59,882 nt of DNA from Candidatus Poribacteria bacterium (GTDB lineage Bacteria > Poribacteria > WGA-4E > WGA-3G). The stretch lies in contig VXMD01000006.1 in assembly GCA_009841255.1 (NCBI GenBank), forward strand, positions 81,718 through 141,599, written 5' to 3'. The position numbers and the translations under genes are program-made. The notes under the pieces were generated by a model. That model worked only from the letters and a program-made list of their open reading frames with translations. It ran no database searches and had not been told where the DNA came from. This document shows, piece after piece, positions 26,683 to 36,042 of the stretch (the stretch's first letter is position 1; every line of letters begins with the position of its first letter).

Positions 26683-26859
26683 CGGATTCTCCTTACCTCG
26701 TTTTTAAAGTCAATTATAAGATGTTAGTTTAACGTGAATCCAAAAGAGAATCAATAAAGAAATGTGTTCGTAGAGTTTTCTTAGGAAGCGGAAACAATTA
26801 CACCTTAACAGCGCAATTTGGTAACGAAAGATGAGAATATTTCGTTTTGTTTTATAGGA

Positions 26860-27043
26860 TAACCCAAGTTGCTACTAAAAAGTTTAGGGCAGTTCAAAAA
26901 CGGTTTGCAGACAATTTCCCTACCCGGGGTCCCCACCCGTTACTCGGAAGGGGGGACGGGGTAATATGTCTATAGAAAACGGAATATTTATCTCCACCGC
27001 ACCCCGTAGGGGTGCTATGTCAAATAGATGGCAACTTGCGTTA
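26860..27043 (+). mobile_element. 184-bp MITE-like element, copy 1
   Basis: Left end TAACCCAAGTTGCTAC (26860-26875) and right end ATGGCAACTTGCGTTA (27028-27043) are imperfect terminal inverted repeats (13 of 16 match). GGA directly flanks both ends (26857-26859, 27044-27046), a 3-bp target duplication. The interior is rich in CCCC/GGGG and has no gene. A copy of identical length is at 34453-34636. The element lies just upstream of the amidase gene, within a 388-nt gene-free gap. Confidence 0.8.
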
Positions 27044-27070
27044 GGATATAAAAAAAATCGGAGAAGAATA

Positions 27071-28510
27071 ATGAAAATATGGTGTTCTTGCTTGCTGATC
27101 CTTTCTTTCCCAGTCCTATCTGGATGTGTAAGCATGTCCGGTTACAGAGCCGCTTCACTGCGCCATCAGGCGTATGTGAGCGGCGAAAAACACGCGACTG
27201 CCGCAGAGTGGCGTGCGCTTATTTCAGAGTTTCAGGAAGTTATTGATGCAAATCCGGCAGGACCCACAGCGGATGATGCACAATACGCCATCGCTTCCAG
27301 TTGGGCTTGGAGCATCAAAGCCGGGGACGCTGAAGCACCGCAGCAGGCAATTGTAGCCTTCCAAAAACTGATTCGCAACTACCCTAATTCGCAGTATGTC
27401 CCACAAGCACACTATTGGTTGGGACGTTGCTATGCCTATGTCGGAGACGACTACCGAGCCATCACACAATACCAGATTGTGGAGAGTCGCTATGCGGATT
27501 CTGAAGTATTCCATCCCGCCCAATTAGAATTGGCACGCGTGTATGTGAAACAAGGTTACATCACACGCGCCAAGACACTCTATGATAATCTTATCGCATC
27601 TTCAATAGATCAAGAAATTACTGTTGCTGCTACTCAGGAACTACAACATCTCCAAATACAACGAAAACCAACAGTATCGTCGCCTGAAAGGGTAGCTCAG
27701 GCACAGACGCAACCCAAAAAACTTCAACCGCCTATTCCCGAAACGAAAAAATCTTTGGTTCCTGAATCACTGACACGTGAATTCGGGTTAACCGCGAAAA
27801 CGATTGTCATTGACCCGGGTCATGGCGGCAAAGACCCAGGCGCATTGGGGAAGCGGACTTTACGAGAGAAAGACATTGTCCTCAGCATCTCTGAAAAACT
27901 TCGTGAGGTGCTAACGCGAAAAGGCTACACCGTCTTGATGACACGTGATACCAACCGTTTCATACCGCTCAAGGAACGGACTGCCTTCGCAACGCACCAC
28001 AAAGCAGATCTCTTTCTGAGCATTCATGCCAACGGCAGTAAAAACACTAAAGCAAAAGGTATTGAAACTTATTATCTGAGTGTCACCAGTACGGACAAAG
28101 CCGCAGCAGATATTGCAGCGCGAGAAAACGCAGACTCCGGCTACAGTATCCAAGAACTGGAGGTATTACTGAAAGGGATTATACAGGAGAGTAAGAGCGA
28201 AGATAGCAAGCGATTGGCAAGACATGTACAACAAGCATTGGTACAAGCGACAGGTGCAGTCGACCGTGGGGTCAAACACGCACGGTTTGTCGTTTTGATT
28301 GGAACAAACGTACCTGCTGTCCTCATTGAGACCGGATTTATATCGAATCTGACGGAAGGGCGAAAACTCACAACACCGGCGTATCAACAGAAAATCGCCA
28401 CTGCTATCGCACAAGGCATCGAGAAGTTTTTGGGAAAAACCGAGGAAGCACCTCTGGTCAAAGGTGGAAACCCAAAATTTGCCACCACACGTGTTGAGAG
28501 GGACAGGTAA
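27071..28510 (+). CDS. Lipoprotein N-acetylmuramoyl-L-alanine amidase with TPR region
   Basis: The 479-residue protein begins with a lipoprotein signal whose lipobox LSGC puts the lipidated Cys at residue 19. Residues 40-200 form TPR-like units (YPNSQYVPQAHYWLGRCYAY). A Pro/Gln-rich linker leads to an Amidase_3 domain (about 240-460). Zn ligands are visible as His in IDPGHGGKDPG, Glu in LREKDIV and His in SIHANGS, with the catalytic Glu in LIETGFISN. It cleaves the amide between MurNAc and L-Ala in peptidoglycan, in the periplasm on a membrane anchor. The frame is open into the upstream mobile element, but ATG 27071 has GGAGAAGAATA before it and gives the signal peptide. The stop codon overlaps the next start. 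Confidence 0.92.
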   Translation: MKIWCSCLLILSFPVLSGCVSMSGYRAASLRHQAYVSGEKHATAAEWRALISEFQEVIDANPAGPTADDAQYAIASSWAWSIKAGDAEAPQQAIVAFQKLIRNYPNSQYVPQAHYWLGRCYAYVGDDYRAITQYQIVESRYADSEVFHPAQLELARVYVKQGYITRAKTLYDNLIASSIDQEITVAATQELQHLQIQRKPTVSSPERVAQAQTQPKKLQPPIPETKKSLVPESLTREFGLTAKTIVIDPGHGGKDPGALGKRTLREKDIVLSISEKLREVLTRKGYTVLMTRDTNRFIPLKERTAFATHHKADLFLSIHANGSKNTKAKGIETYYLSVTSTDKAAADIAARENADSGYSIQELEVLLKGIIQESKSEDSKRLARHVQQALVQATGAVDRGVKHARFVVLIGTNVPAVLIETGFISNLTEGRKLTTPAYQQKIATAIAQGIEKFLGKTEEAPLVKGGNPKFATTRVERDR

Positions 28511-30513
28511 TGTTTTCAAGCCAAACCGTAAATAAGCGGCTCAATATCACGATAATTGTGCTTATTTGTGTCCTTCTCTTGCATATCGGTGAACGCAACC
28601 TTGCCGTCTCACAACAAGCACAGATTGCGATCCTCTTACCGACAGCCGCGTCGGGTGTATCGAAAGGAGACGTTCAATATGCGCGTTCCGTCGCGAAGCG
28701 ATTCAGTCGAATGCTCGGCATCATCGGATTCACTGCAGATATCTTTGAAGAATCATCACTCTCTAAGGCTCGACTCGAATCCTGTAAATTAATTGTCCTT
28801 CCATTGAACGCCACCTTATCAACACAGACGACCCGTCTTTTGAAAAATTTCGTTGCCGATGGCGGTAAACTGTTCGTAACCTATAACTTAGCGGATACAG
28901 TGGCACCGCTGCTGGGTTTGCGTCAAACGGGTTGGTTAAAAGAGGGATCACCTGGACAGTTTACTTCAATTCAGCTGAGAGCACCCGAAATCCCTGATAT
29001 ACCGACATCTATTAGACAGGCGTCGTGGAATATTACAGTCGCCGCCCCAACAACACCACAGACAAAAATTATCGGGTATTGGCACAATATGGCAGGAGAA
29101 TCGACAGGCTTGCCTGCCCTTTTTATGGGTGAAGCGGGGGTCTTCTTCAGTCACATCTTCCTCCCAGACGACATTCTCACCAAGACACGATTCCTCGCCG
29201 CACTCTTAGGACATCTCGTCCCAGAATTTCGGCAACTCCTTGCCAAACGAGCTATAAAGACCATCACCACTGTGGGACATGCCGGCGGGCTTGAGGCTTT
29301 AGCCTCCTTTGTTCAACAAAGTGGCATACCAGAAGCGGTAGACGCTTTGGAAACAGGAAAGCGTTTGATGGTTAAGGCGCGCGCTGCGTATAACACCAAG
29401 ACATACAATACGGCGATAACGACCGCCCGGGCAAGCCGAGAGGCGTTTTCAAAAGCCTATTTCTTGTCGCATCTTAGCCTTGAAACCGAGGGGCGCGCCG
29501 TATGGAATCATTCCGGACTTGGTGCCTATCCCGGTGATTGGGATCGGTCTGCCAAAGAATTGGCGGCGGCAGGCGTGAACATGATTCTCCCAAACATGGC
29601 GTGGGCAGGGGTGGCGCATTATTCCAGTAAGGTCTTACCGCAGAGCGACACCTTTACGCAATATGGAGATCAGTTAGCACAGTGCGTCACGGCGGCACAC
29701 AAGCACGGTTTAGAGGTGCATGTGTGGAAGATTACATGGAATTTGGAAGGGGCACCAAAAGAATTCATTGAGAAAATGCGGGAAGATGGACGAACCCAAG
29801 TCTCGGCAACCGGAGATCCGCTCAATTGGCTCTGCCCATCACATCCGAAAAACGTCCAGTTGGAATTGGAGAGTATGCTGGAAATTGTAACGAATTACGA
29901 TGTAGATGGCATCCATCTGGATTATATCCGTTACCCGGGAAGTCATGCGTGTTACTGTGAGAAGTGCCGTGAAAGATTCATACTTACAACGCGACAGCAG
30001 ATTGACGAATGGCCCAAGGCAGTCCTGCCTGAAACAGGAGTTTATAGCGACACGTATATTCAGTGGCGGTCGCAACAAATCACGCGTTTGGTTCGCTTGC
30101 TACACAAACGTCTGCGAGAAGCGGATCCTAACATCAAACTCTCTGTAGCCGTCTTCGGTGGGTATCCAGCGTGTGTCGCTTCTATCGGACAGGACTGGAT
30201 CACGTGGGCAAAGGCGGGTTATGTTGATTTTGTATGTCCAATGAACTACACAGAGGACACAAACTATTTCACGGAATTATTAGCCAACCAACTCGCTTTG
30301 ATGCCGAAAGGGGTAGCCATTTATCCCGGTATTGGCGCAACCGCCACGAATTCGCTGTTGACACCCGATGCGGTGATTGCGCAGATTTATCTCTCGCGTT
30401 CCTTAGGGGCTTCAGGGTGGACGATTTTTGACTATGCCCTTGATATCTCTGAGACTGTACTACCTGCACTCGGAGCAGGTGTAGGAAAATCTAAAGTACA
30501 GCCGGCACATTGA
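28510..30513 (+). CDS. Secreted glycoside-hydrolase-like protein (GHL10 type)
   Basis: The 667-residue protein has an N-terminal signal or anchor segment (ITIIVLICVLLLHIG). Next comes a Rossmann-like region (about 35-260) resembling the ThuA/GATase-like modules often placed before such domains. The (beta/alpha)8 domain has LHVWKITWNL-like text and DVDGIHLDYIRYPGSHACYC, the hallmark of glycosyl hydrolase-like family 10 (DUF187/YngK type). A CxxC pair (CYCEKC) follows. Such proteins are thought to act on cell-wall or extracellular glycans; the bond is unknown. Its ATG shares a base with the amidase stop (TAATG), so the two are translationally coupled and may work together on the cell wall. Confidence 0.83.
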   Translation: MFSSQTVNKRLNITIIVLICVLLLHIGERNLAVSQQAQIAILLPTAASGVSKGDVQYARSVAKRFSRMLGIIGFTADIFEESSLSKARLESCKLIVLPLNATLSTQTTRLLKNFVADGGKLFVTYNLADTVAPLLGLRQTGWLKEGSPGQFTSIQLRAPEIPDIPTSIRQASWNITVAAPTTPQTKIIGYWHNMAGESTGLPALFMGEAGVFFSHIFLPDDILTKTRFLAALLGHLVPEFRQLLAKRAIKTITTVGHAGGLEALASFVQQSGIPEAVDALETGKRLMVKARAAYNTKTYNTAITTARASREAFSKAYFLSHLSLETEGRAVWNHSGLGAYPGDWDRSAKELAAAGVNMILPNMAWAGVAHYSSKVLPQSDTFTQYGDQLAQCVTAAHKHGLEVHVWKITWNLEGAPKEFIEKMREDGRTQVSATGDPLNWLCPSHPKNVQLELESMLEIVTNYDVDGIHLDYIRYPGSHACYCEKCRERFILTTRQQIDEWPKAVLPETGVYSDTYIQWRSQQITRLVRLLHKRLREADPNIKLSVAVFGGYPACVASIGQDWITWAKAGYVDFVCPMNYTEDTNYFTELLANQLALMPKGVAIYPGIGATATNSLLTPDAVIAQIYLSRSLGASGWTIFDYALDISETVLPALGAGVGKSKVQPAH

Positions 30514-30627
30514 CAAGCATATTCCCTTTCATTTTTCTATCAGGATCCCTAAAACACCTTCGTGATTGCCTCTCCACACTTGCGGTATGGAAGTCCAATT
30601 TTTTCTCCATCTTACCGCAGATTCTGC

Positions 30628-30656
30628 TTGCATACTGTTGATAAATCGTGTAAACT
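30628..30656 (+). promoter_or_regulatory. Candidate promoter of the first sulfatase gene
   Basis: TTGCAT (30628-30633) is separated by 17 nt from TAAACT (30651-30656). The 5' leader would be about 120 nt. The rest of the 269-nt gap shows nothing else recognisable. Confidence 0.35.
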
Positions 30657-30782
30657 AAATTGAAAGCAACATCTTTCGTAATAAGCGTGCACGTGGGTAA
30701 AAGGACAGACTTAAAAATGTTCTAAATACACGGTGTAGAAGTTTACTCCCCTATAGAAGATTAAAGGAGATTTTTTGAATTA

Positions 30783-32240
30783 ATGGCTCAAAAACCGAAT
30801 ATCCTATTTTTGATGAGCGATGAACATAGTCCACATGCTATAGGATGTGAAGGCAATGACATTGTCCAAACACCGAATCTTGACCAGCTCGCAACATCTG
30901 GAACCTATTTCGAGAGTGCCTACTGCCAAGTCCCGCTCTGCACCCCCTCCCGGATGTGTATGCTAACTGGAAAGTATGCCCATCGGTGTTCAGCATGGAA
31001 TAACGGGTCTGTCCTGTTTCCCGAGCATCTCACGATGCCTGCACATTTTGCACAGCACGGCTATGCGACTGCCCTCGTTGGGAAGATGCACTTCGGTGGC
31101 AAAGAGCAAAACAACGGTTTCCAGTCTCGACCGTACGGTGACCTGCGTGGGTATGCCGGACACCAAACAGATCCGCTGACCCCATCTGGTCCGCGACAAC
31201 GAACGCGGCTCGCTGGAATCACCGAAATCCCGACCAGCCTACTGCAAGAACGGGTTATCAATACGGAAACACTTGAGTACTTAAGATCACAACCCGCAGA
31301 ACAGCCGTGGTTCCTGCTGGCAAGTTACAGTCGCCCACATTTCCCGCTTACAGCCCCAAAACGCCTTTTCGATAAGTATTGGCCCGATAATGTTGATATG
31401 CCCAACGTTCCAGAGGGACACTTGGAACAGACACACCGCTTCGCGAAAGGTTTACGGGACAATTTTAAGACAAATGAAATCCCGTTGGAAGAGGCTCGAA
31501 AAGCACGAGCGGCGTACTATGCCTGTTGCGAATTCCTGGATGAGACCATTGGAGATCTACTCACACTTTTGGAGCGCGACGGCTTATTGGATAACACCAT
31601 CATCGTCTACACGACAGATCACGGTGAAATGGCAGGAGAACACGGACAGTGGTGGAAATCCAGTTACTATGAAGCCGCAGCACGAGTGCCTTTAATCATA
31701 TCGGATAGACATCTGCCGCAGTCACACGGAGAACGCGTAACAGCACCTGTCGAATTGAACGATCTCTTTCCGACCCTATGCACCAGAGCCGATATTCCTA
31801 TCCCTGAAGATTTAGATGGGGCAGACCTGACAAATCTTATGACAGGAAACGCTGAAGGTTGGCGTAACACTGCAATCACCGAATACTGGTCGAACCAGAC
31901 AACGGGACCCATGCGTATGCTCCGAACGCCGCGCTATAAATATGTCGCCTTTCCTGAAGATGAATCCATTCTTTTCGATTTAGAAACAGACCCCAATGAA
32001 TTTGAGAATCTTGTAGGTCAGGCAGCGTCGCAAGAACTGGAGGCATCCCTACATGAACAACTCATGAACGGATTCTCATGGGAGTCTGTCAGAGAACAGA
32101 TGACTGTGGATAGAGAGCGAAGTCGAGATTTCAAGGAACCGTGGGGGAAAGGCACTCCGAATCAGTATACACTCCCTGACGGGCGTGTTGTCGATGCGGA
32201 AACCTGTCTCTATCGTCCCTCAATGAGAGACGAAGCCTGA
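30783..32240 (+). CDS. Sulfatase (formylglycine-dependent), 1 of 2
   Basis: The 485-residue type I sulfatase has the modification signature CTPSR at Cys53-Arg57, followed by MCMLTG; this Cys is converted to formylglycine. Metal-site residues are seen in LFLMSDEHSPH and in YTTDHGEMAGEHGQWWK. No signal peptide is present, so it is cytoplasmic unless exported another way. It hydrolyses sulfate esters, probably from carbohydrates. A ribosome binding site (AAAGGAG) lies about 12 nt upstream. The next gene is DUF6785-like paralogue 2. A formylglycine-generating enzyme or anaerobic maturase is not in the window. Confidence 0.92.
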   Translation: MAQKPNILFLMSDEHSPHAIGCEGNDIVQTPNLDQLATSGTYFESAYCQVPLCTPSRMCMLTGKYAHRCSAWNNGSVLFPEHLTMPAHFAQHGYATALVGKMHFGGKEQNNGFQSRPYGDLRGYAGHQTDPLTPSGPRQRTRLAGITEIPTSLLQERVINTETLEYLRSQPAEQPWFLLASYSRPHFPLTAPKRLFDKYWPDNVDMPNVPEGHLEQTHRFAKGLRDNFKTNEIPLEEARKARAAYYACCEFLDETIGDLLTLLERDGLLDNTIIVYTTDHGEMAGEHGQWWKSSYYEAAARVPLIISDRHLPQSHGERVTAPVELNDLFPTLCTRADIPIPEDLDGADLTNLMTGNAEGWRNTAITEYWSNQTTGPMRMLRTPRYKYVAFPEDESILFDLETDPNEFENLVGQAASQELEASLHEQLMNGFSWESVREQMTVDRERSRDFKEPWGKGTPNQYTLPDGRVVDAETCLYRPSMRDEA

Positions 32241-32261
32241 ATAGTTGTCGGCTGTCAGCCG

Positions 32262-32375
32262 TCGGTTAAAGAGGTTTTTGGTAACAATTTATGCGGTATT
32301 GGAATATTCCAAGTAGCGGTTGATTGTTACAAAGCACCTCTTAACTGAAAACCGATAACTGAAAACCAATAACTA
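32262..32375 (+). repeat. Dispersed imperfect inverted repeat element
   Basis: Left arm 32269-32288 (AAGAGGTTTTTGGTAACAAT) faces right arm 32323-32342 (ATTGTTACAAAGCACCTCTT). The palindrome GGAATATTCC (32301-32310) sits in the loop, and flanking AACTGAAAACCGATAACTG units follow. Part of the arm recurs at 5866-5916. It lies between the sulfatase and DUF6785-like paralogue 2 genes. Confidence 0.6.
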
Positions 32376-32384
32376 TTAAAACCG

Positions 32385-34418
32385 ATGTTGCTAAACACGC
32401 CTCAAAAACCCGATGTTAATAACCGGAAAATCGGAGCGGAACCCCAATCGTTAAAAAACCAAAAAATCCGGTTCCCTGCTATTCTCGTAGGATTGCTTTT
32501 GATAGGGGCGATGTGTGCAATCACACCCTACAACAACTATTTCCTACAAAATACCAAGATCGCAGGCAATCATCTCCCTGTTGGTTCAATCTTCGGGCTT
32601 CTCATTCTGGTATTTCTTGTCAATGTACCATTGCGTAAGTTGATGCGGAACGGGCGTTTTGCCTTCTCCGCGCTTGAATTAACCGTGGTCTGGATGATGT
32701 TAATCGTCGCAGTCGGCATCCCGTCAATGGGGTTGTTGCAGTTTCTGCTTCCATCTCTTGTTGCACTGCAGTACTTCGCAACGATGGAGAATGATTGGTC
32801 AGAAACACTCCATCCACACGTCCCAGAATGGCTCGTCGTCACGGAACCGCGCGCCGTAACAGACTTCTATGAAGGGATTTCTCCGGGTGAAAGCGTCCCG
32901 TGGATGCTCTGGCTGAAACCCTTACTCGTCTGGGGTCTTTTCGTTCTGGTCTTCTATTTTACAACGCTCTGCCTTTCCACAATCCTCCGAAAGCAATGGG
33001 TAGAACGCGAAAGGTTCTCCTTCCCTTTAATTCAGATTCCGATACAGCTCGCCGCTGAACCGGCGCGCGGCACACTCCTCAACACCTTTTTCAAAAACAG
33101 ACTCCTTTGGGCAGGAATGATACTACCGGTGGTATTGCACCTTATCAACGGGTTGCATGCCCATTTTCCGAGGGTACCAGAGATTCCGCTGATTTACAAT
33201 ATTTACACCGTCTTCACCGAAAAACCGTGGCATACACTCGGATGGTGGCCTGCCATGCGGTTCGTCATCTATTTTTCGGTCATTGGGATAGCCTCTTTAC
33301 TCACGCTTGAGGTTTCGTTTAGTCTCTGGTTCTTCTATCTCTTTTTCAAACTCCAATACATCATCATGAATGCGATCGGACTCAGCATCGGTCCATGGAT
33401 TAGTTGTAGCCGTCAAGTGATGGGCGGTTATCTCGTCTTTGTTCCCGCGGTTTTCTGGATCGGGCGTGAACACATCATCACAATTTTTAGGAAAACGTTC
33501 GGTCTCGGACACACAAGGACGAGCGATTCCGCCATAGGAGAACAACCAATAGACGATTCAAACGAACCGGTCTCGTATCGTGTGGCACTGCTTGGATTTC
33601 TCTTAGGCTTTATCGTTCTTGTGGTGTTTTTGGTCATTACCGGTGTAACAACGTGGGTTGCGGTCGTGACGCTGCTCTCTATCTTTATCACATCGATTGT
33701 CTTGTCTTGGATGGTGGTTAACGGAGGGCTGTTGCTTGTCCAGGCGCCTTTCTTCCCTTCGGAATACATTGATATTACGCTCGGTTCCAACGCATTAGGA
33801 CATAAGAGCCTCGCGATTCTGAGTTTCCAAAGGACCTTCCTACGCGATTGGGGCGAGTTTATGATGCCAAACTTTCTACACAGTTTCAAAGCGGCAGATG
33901 AAGTAAAACTCGCCCGTCGTCGTATCATGCCGATTTTATGGATCTCAATTGTCGTCGCACTCCTTGTTTCTGTCTATGCTTCGTTGACGCTAATTTACGA
34001 CAAAGGTGCGCTGTTTTTACAGAGTTGGTCTTTCGTAGTCGCGCCGCGTAACTATTTCCAACGGATGAGCAGCCTCATTCAATTCCCTATTGAGACGAAA
34101 TGGGACGAAGTGTACAGTATGATTGCTGGCGCCGGGTTTACAGGTTTTATGCTCTGGATGCGACAGAACTTTGTCTGGTGGTCCCTCCATCCAATCGGTT
34201 ATCTGCTCGGCGCAACTTACCCACCTTTTCACCTCTGGTCGTCGATTCTGATCGGGTGGTTCATTAAGTATATGGCACTCAAGTTTGGCGGTGCCTCGAC
34301 GTATCGGAAGATTCGACCCGTCGCCTTCGGCTTGATTTTCGGCGAGTATGTGATGGTAGGGCTATGGATGATAGTTGGGTTCTTTACAGGGATCGGTTAT
34401 TTTGCGTTACCGTCGTGA
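32385..34418 (+). CDS. DUF6785/DUF6784-like polytopic membrane protein, paralogue 2
   Basis: The 677-residue protein is the most divergent of three paralogues but keeps FATMENDW, RKQWVERERFSFPLIQIP, a SFSLWFFYLFF helix and FVWWSLHPIGYLLGA. It is strongly hydrophobic with about a dozen or more membrane segments. The function is unproven; a carrier role is inferred from topology and from its place between a sulfatase and a sugar-acid dehydratase gene. The first 27 codons are polar and include DNA similar to the nuoL leader repeat (GGAGCGGAACCCCAATCG at 32433-32450), so the native start is uncertain. No ribosome binding site is visible before 32385. Confidence 0.72.
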   Translation: MLLNTPQKPDVNNRKIGAEPQSLKNQKIRFPAILVGLLLIGAMCAITPYNNYFLQNTKIAGNHLPVGSIFGLLILVFLVNVPLRKLMRNGRFAFSALELTVVWMMLIVAVGIPSMGLLQFLLPSLVALQYFATMENDWSETLHPHVPEWLVVTEPRAVTDFYEGISPGESVPWMLWLKPLLVWGLFVLVFYFTTLCLSTILRKQWVERERFSFPLIQIPIQLAAEPARGTLLNTFFKNRLLWAGMILPVVLHLINGLHAHFPRVPEIPLIYNIYTVFTEKPWHTLGWWPAMRFVIYFSVIGIASLLTLEVSFSLWFFYLFFKLQYIIMNAIGLSIGPWISCSRQVMGGYLVFVPAVFWIGREHIITIFRKTFGLGHTRTSDSAIGEQPIDDSNEPVSYRVALLGFLLGFIVLVVFLVITGVTTWVAVVTLLSIFITSIVLSWMVVNGGLLLVQAPFFPSEYIDITLGSNALGHKSLAILSFQRTFLRDWGEFMMPNFLHSFKAADEVKLARRRIMPILWISIVVALLVSVYASLTLIYDKGALFLQSWSFVVAPRNYFQRMSSLIQFPIETKWDEVYSMIAGAGFTGFMLWMRQNFVWWSLHPIGYLLGATYPPFHLWSSILIGWFIKYMALKFGGASTYRKIRPVAFGLIFGEYVMVGLWMIVGFFTGIGYFALPS

Positions 34419-34452
34419 TCTGTGCGTGCGTATATAGACCGAAACTATAAAT

Positions 34453-34636
34453 TAACCCAAGTTGCTACCTAACAAACTATAGACGTTTGAATGAATTTTC
34501 AAGTCCTTTCCTTACCCCATAGGGGTAATATATCTATAGAAAAGCGATTTTCAATTCCCCGCACCCGGGGTCCCCACCCGTTACTGGGAAGGGGGGACGG
34601 GGTGCTATGTGAATAGGAGAATGGCAACTTGCGTTA
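34453..34636 (+). mobile_element. 184-bp MITE-like element, copy 2
   Basis: Left end TAACCCAAGTTGCTAC (34453-34468) and right end ATGGCAACTTGCGTTA (34621-34636) are identical to copy 1. AAT flanks both sides (34450-34452, 34637-34639), again a 3-bp target duplication. Internal sequence is similar to copy 1 in its G/C-rich right part. No gene is inside. Confidence 0.82.
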
Positions 34637-34666
34637 AATTAGATGAATCTTTTAAATGAGGTATAT

Positions 34667-35890
34667 ATGGAATCAAATCAAACTCCGCTCACTGAGGCGT
34701 GGAAAACACGTGCCAAAACCCGACATGCTGTTGTTGGGATTCGGACATGGCACGTCAACCTAAATCCTCGGGCTATGCCCAGTTTAGGGTTCGCCAAGGG
34801 GCAGAAACCTAATAGGGCAGCCACAAGGGTTGCCCCTACTGGGCAGACAGCGCATGTCGATTGGCGCGGTCCCTTCGCCGCACAAGCAGGAGCGTTAATC
34901 GTCGAAATTACCACTGATAAGGGGTTGAAAGGATACGGTCTCGGCGGTGGAGGACTTGCGGGCGCGCTGATTATTGAGAAACACCTTCAGAACTTCGTCA
35001 TCGGACGCGATCCGCTTGATGTTGAGGAGATTTGGGAGCGTCTGTATCATATCACCTCAATCTATGGACGGCGCGGCTTGGTAATTTACGTCCTGAGCGG
35101 CATAGAACTCGCGCTTGTTGACCTGTGCGGAAAGATTGTGGACGCGCCTGTCTATAGTCTCATCACGGATACACCACACCTTGAGATTCCTGCCTATGCC
35201 ACCGGTGCTGATGTTGGCTATTACGCAGAAAACGGGTTTCCCGCTTGCAAGTTGCCGCTACGCAACGGGCTCGCTGAGGGTGAAAACGGGTTTGCCCAAA
35301 ACGTTGAGATGATACACGCCGCACGAGACGCTGTCGGAACCGAAACAGAATTGATGGCAGACATCTATCTCCGTTGGGATGTGGACTACACACTCCGTTT
35401 CGCCGAGGCAGTTTCTGACGTGAATCTCAAATGGATCGAAGAACCGATCCCGCTTGACGACTATGCAGGCATGGCGCAGTTAGTGCGTGAAGTTCAACCG
35501 GCTTGGATTGTCTCTGGTGAGCATGAATTCACGCGATACGGATTTCGGGAGTTGCTAAGATGGAAGGCAGCGGATATGATTCAACCCGACATCAGTTGGG
35601 CGGGTGATTTCACGGAATGTTTACGCATCGCGCGTGAAGCCGCTGAGTTGGATATCCCGACATGGCTCCACCAAGCAGGGACACCGTGGGGCTTGCATCT
35701 CACTGCTTGTCTTCCGATGCCGTGTATGGCAGAGACTTTCGGTCCTTCCCGAGACGGCGTTGAGAACGAGTTATATCGTCGCTTGCGCCCCGTACCGCAC
35801 GATGGACTTTTCACCCTCAACGATGCGCCCGGCTTTGGCGTAGATTTGGACGAAGAGTTGTTAGAGGGATACACAGTTGACCGGTTGTAG
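34667..35890 (+). CDS. Enolase-superfamily (mandelate racemase-like) sugar-acid dehydratase
   Basis: The 407-residue protein has the N-terminal capping domain and a (beta/alpha)7 barrel. Metal ligands are visible as Asp232 (MADIYLRWD), Glu258 (KWIEEPIP) and Glu285 (VSGEHE). Candidate catalytic residues are Lys195 (CKLPLRNG) and His335 (TWLHQAGTPWGLH). The KLP and SGEH pattern resembles rhamnonate dehydratase-type enzymes, so dehydration of an aldonic acid is likely; the substrate is inferred. ATG 34667 has GAGGT six nt upstream and is preferred to ATG 34643. Residues about 34-60 are encoded by inserted repeat DNA (see 34811-34840) and are foreign to the family. Confidence 0.87.
   Translation: MESNQTPLTEAWKTRAKTRHAVVGIRTWHVNLNPRAMPSLGFAKGQKPNRAATRVAPTGQTAHVDWRGPFAAQAGALIVEITTDKGLKGYGLGGGGLAGALIIEKHLQNFVIGRDPLDVEEIWERLYHITSIYGRRGLVIYVLSGIELALVDLCGKIVDAPVYSLITDTPHLEIPAYATGADVGYYAENGFPACKLPLRNGLAEGENGFAQNVEMIHAARDAVGTETELMADIYLRWDVDYTLRFAEAVSDVNLKWIEEPIPLDDYAGMAQLVREVQPAWIVSGEHEFTRYGFRELLRWKAADMIQPDISWAGDFTECLRIAREAAELDIPTWLHQAGTPWGLHLTACLPMPCMAETFGPSRDGVENELYRRLRPVPHDGLFTLNDAPGFGVDLDEELLEGYTVDRL
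34811..34840 (-). repeat. Palindromic repeat inside a coding sequence
   Basis: GGGCAGCC (34815-34822) and GGTTGCCC (34828-34835) form an 8-bp stem with one wobble. On the minus strand the unit reads AGTAGGGGCAACCCTTGTGG, matching the family at 7593 and 39931. The reading frame of the dehydratase gene stays open through it. Confidence 0.75.
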
Positions 35891-36042
35891 ACAGGTTGCA
35901 TCGGACGCGGTTTGAAACTCGTATTACACAAAAATAGTGGAGATTTCAGACCGCGCCAGCAAGCAATATATTTCTGTAGGTTTCACTTTTCTCAAAGCAT
36001 TGTTCTGTTTTGACCAGTACTTCATCTGTGATGTGTTGCCGG

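Noticed and set aside
26966-27070. Upstream start for the lipoprotein amidase at 26966
   Set aside because: The extra 35 codons translate the MITE-like element. The ATG at 27071 has a ribosome binding site and gives a lipobox signal peptide.
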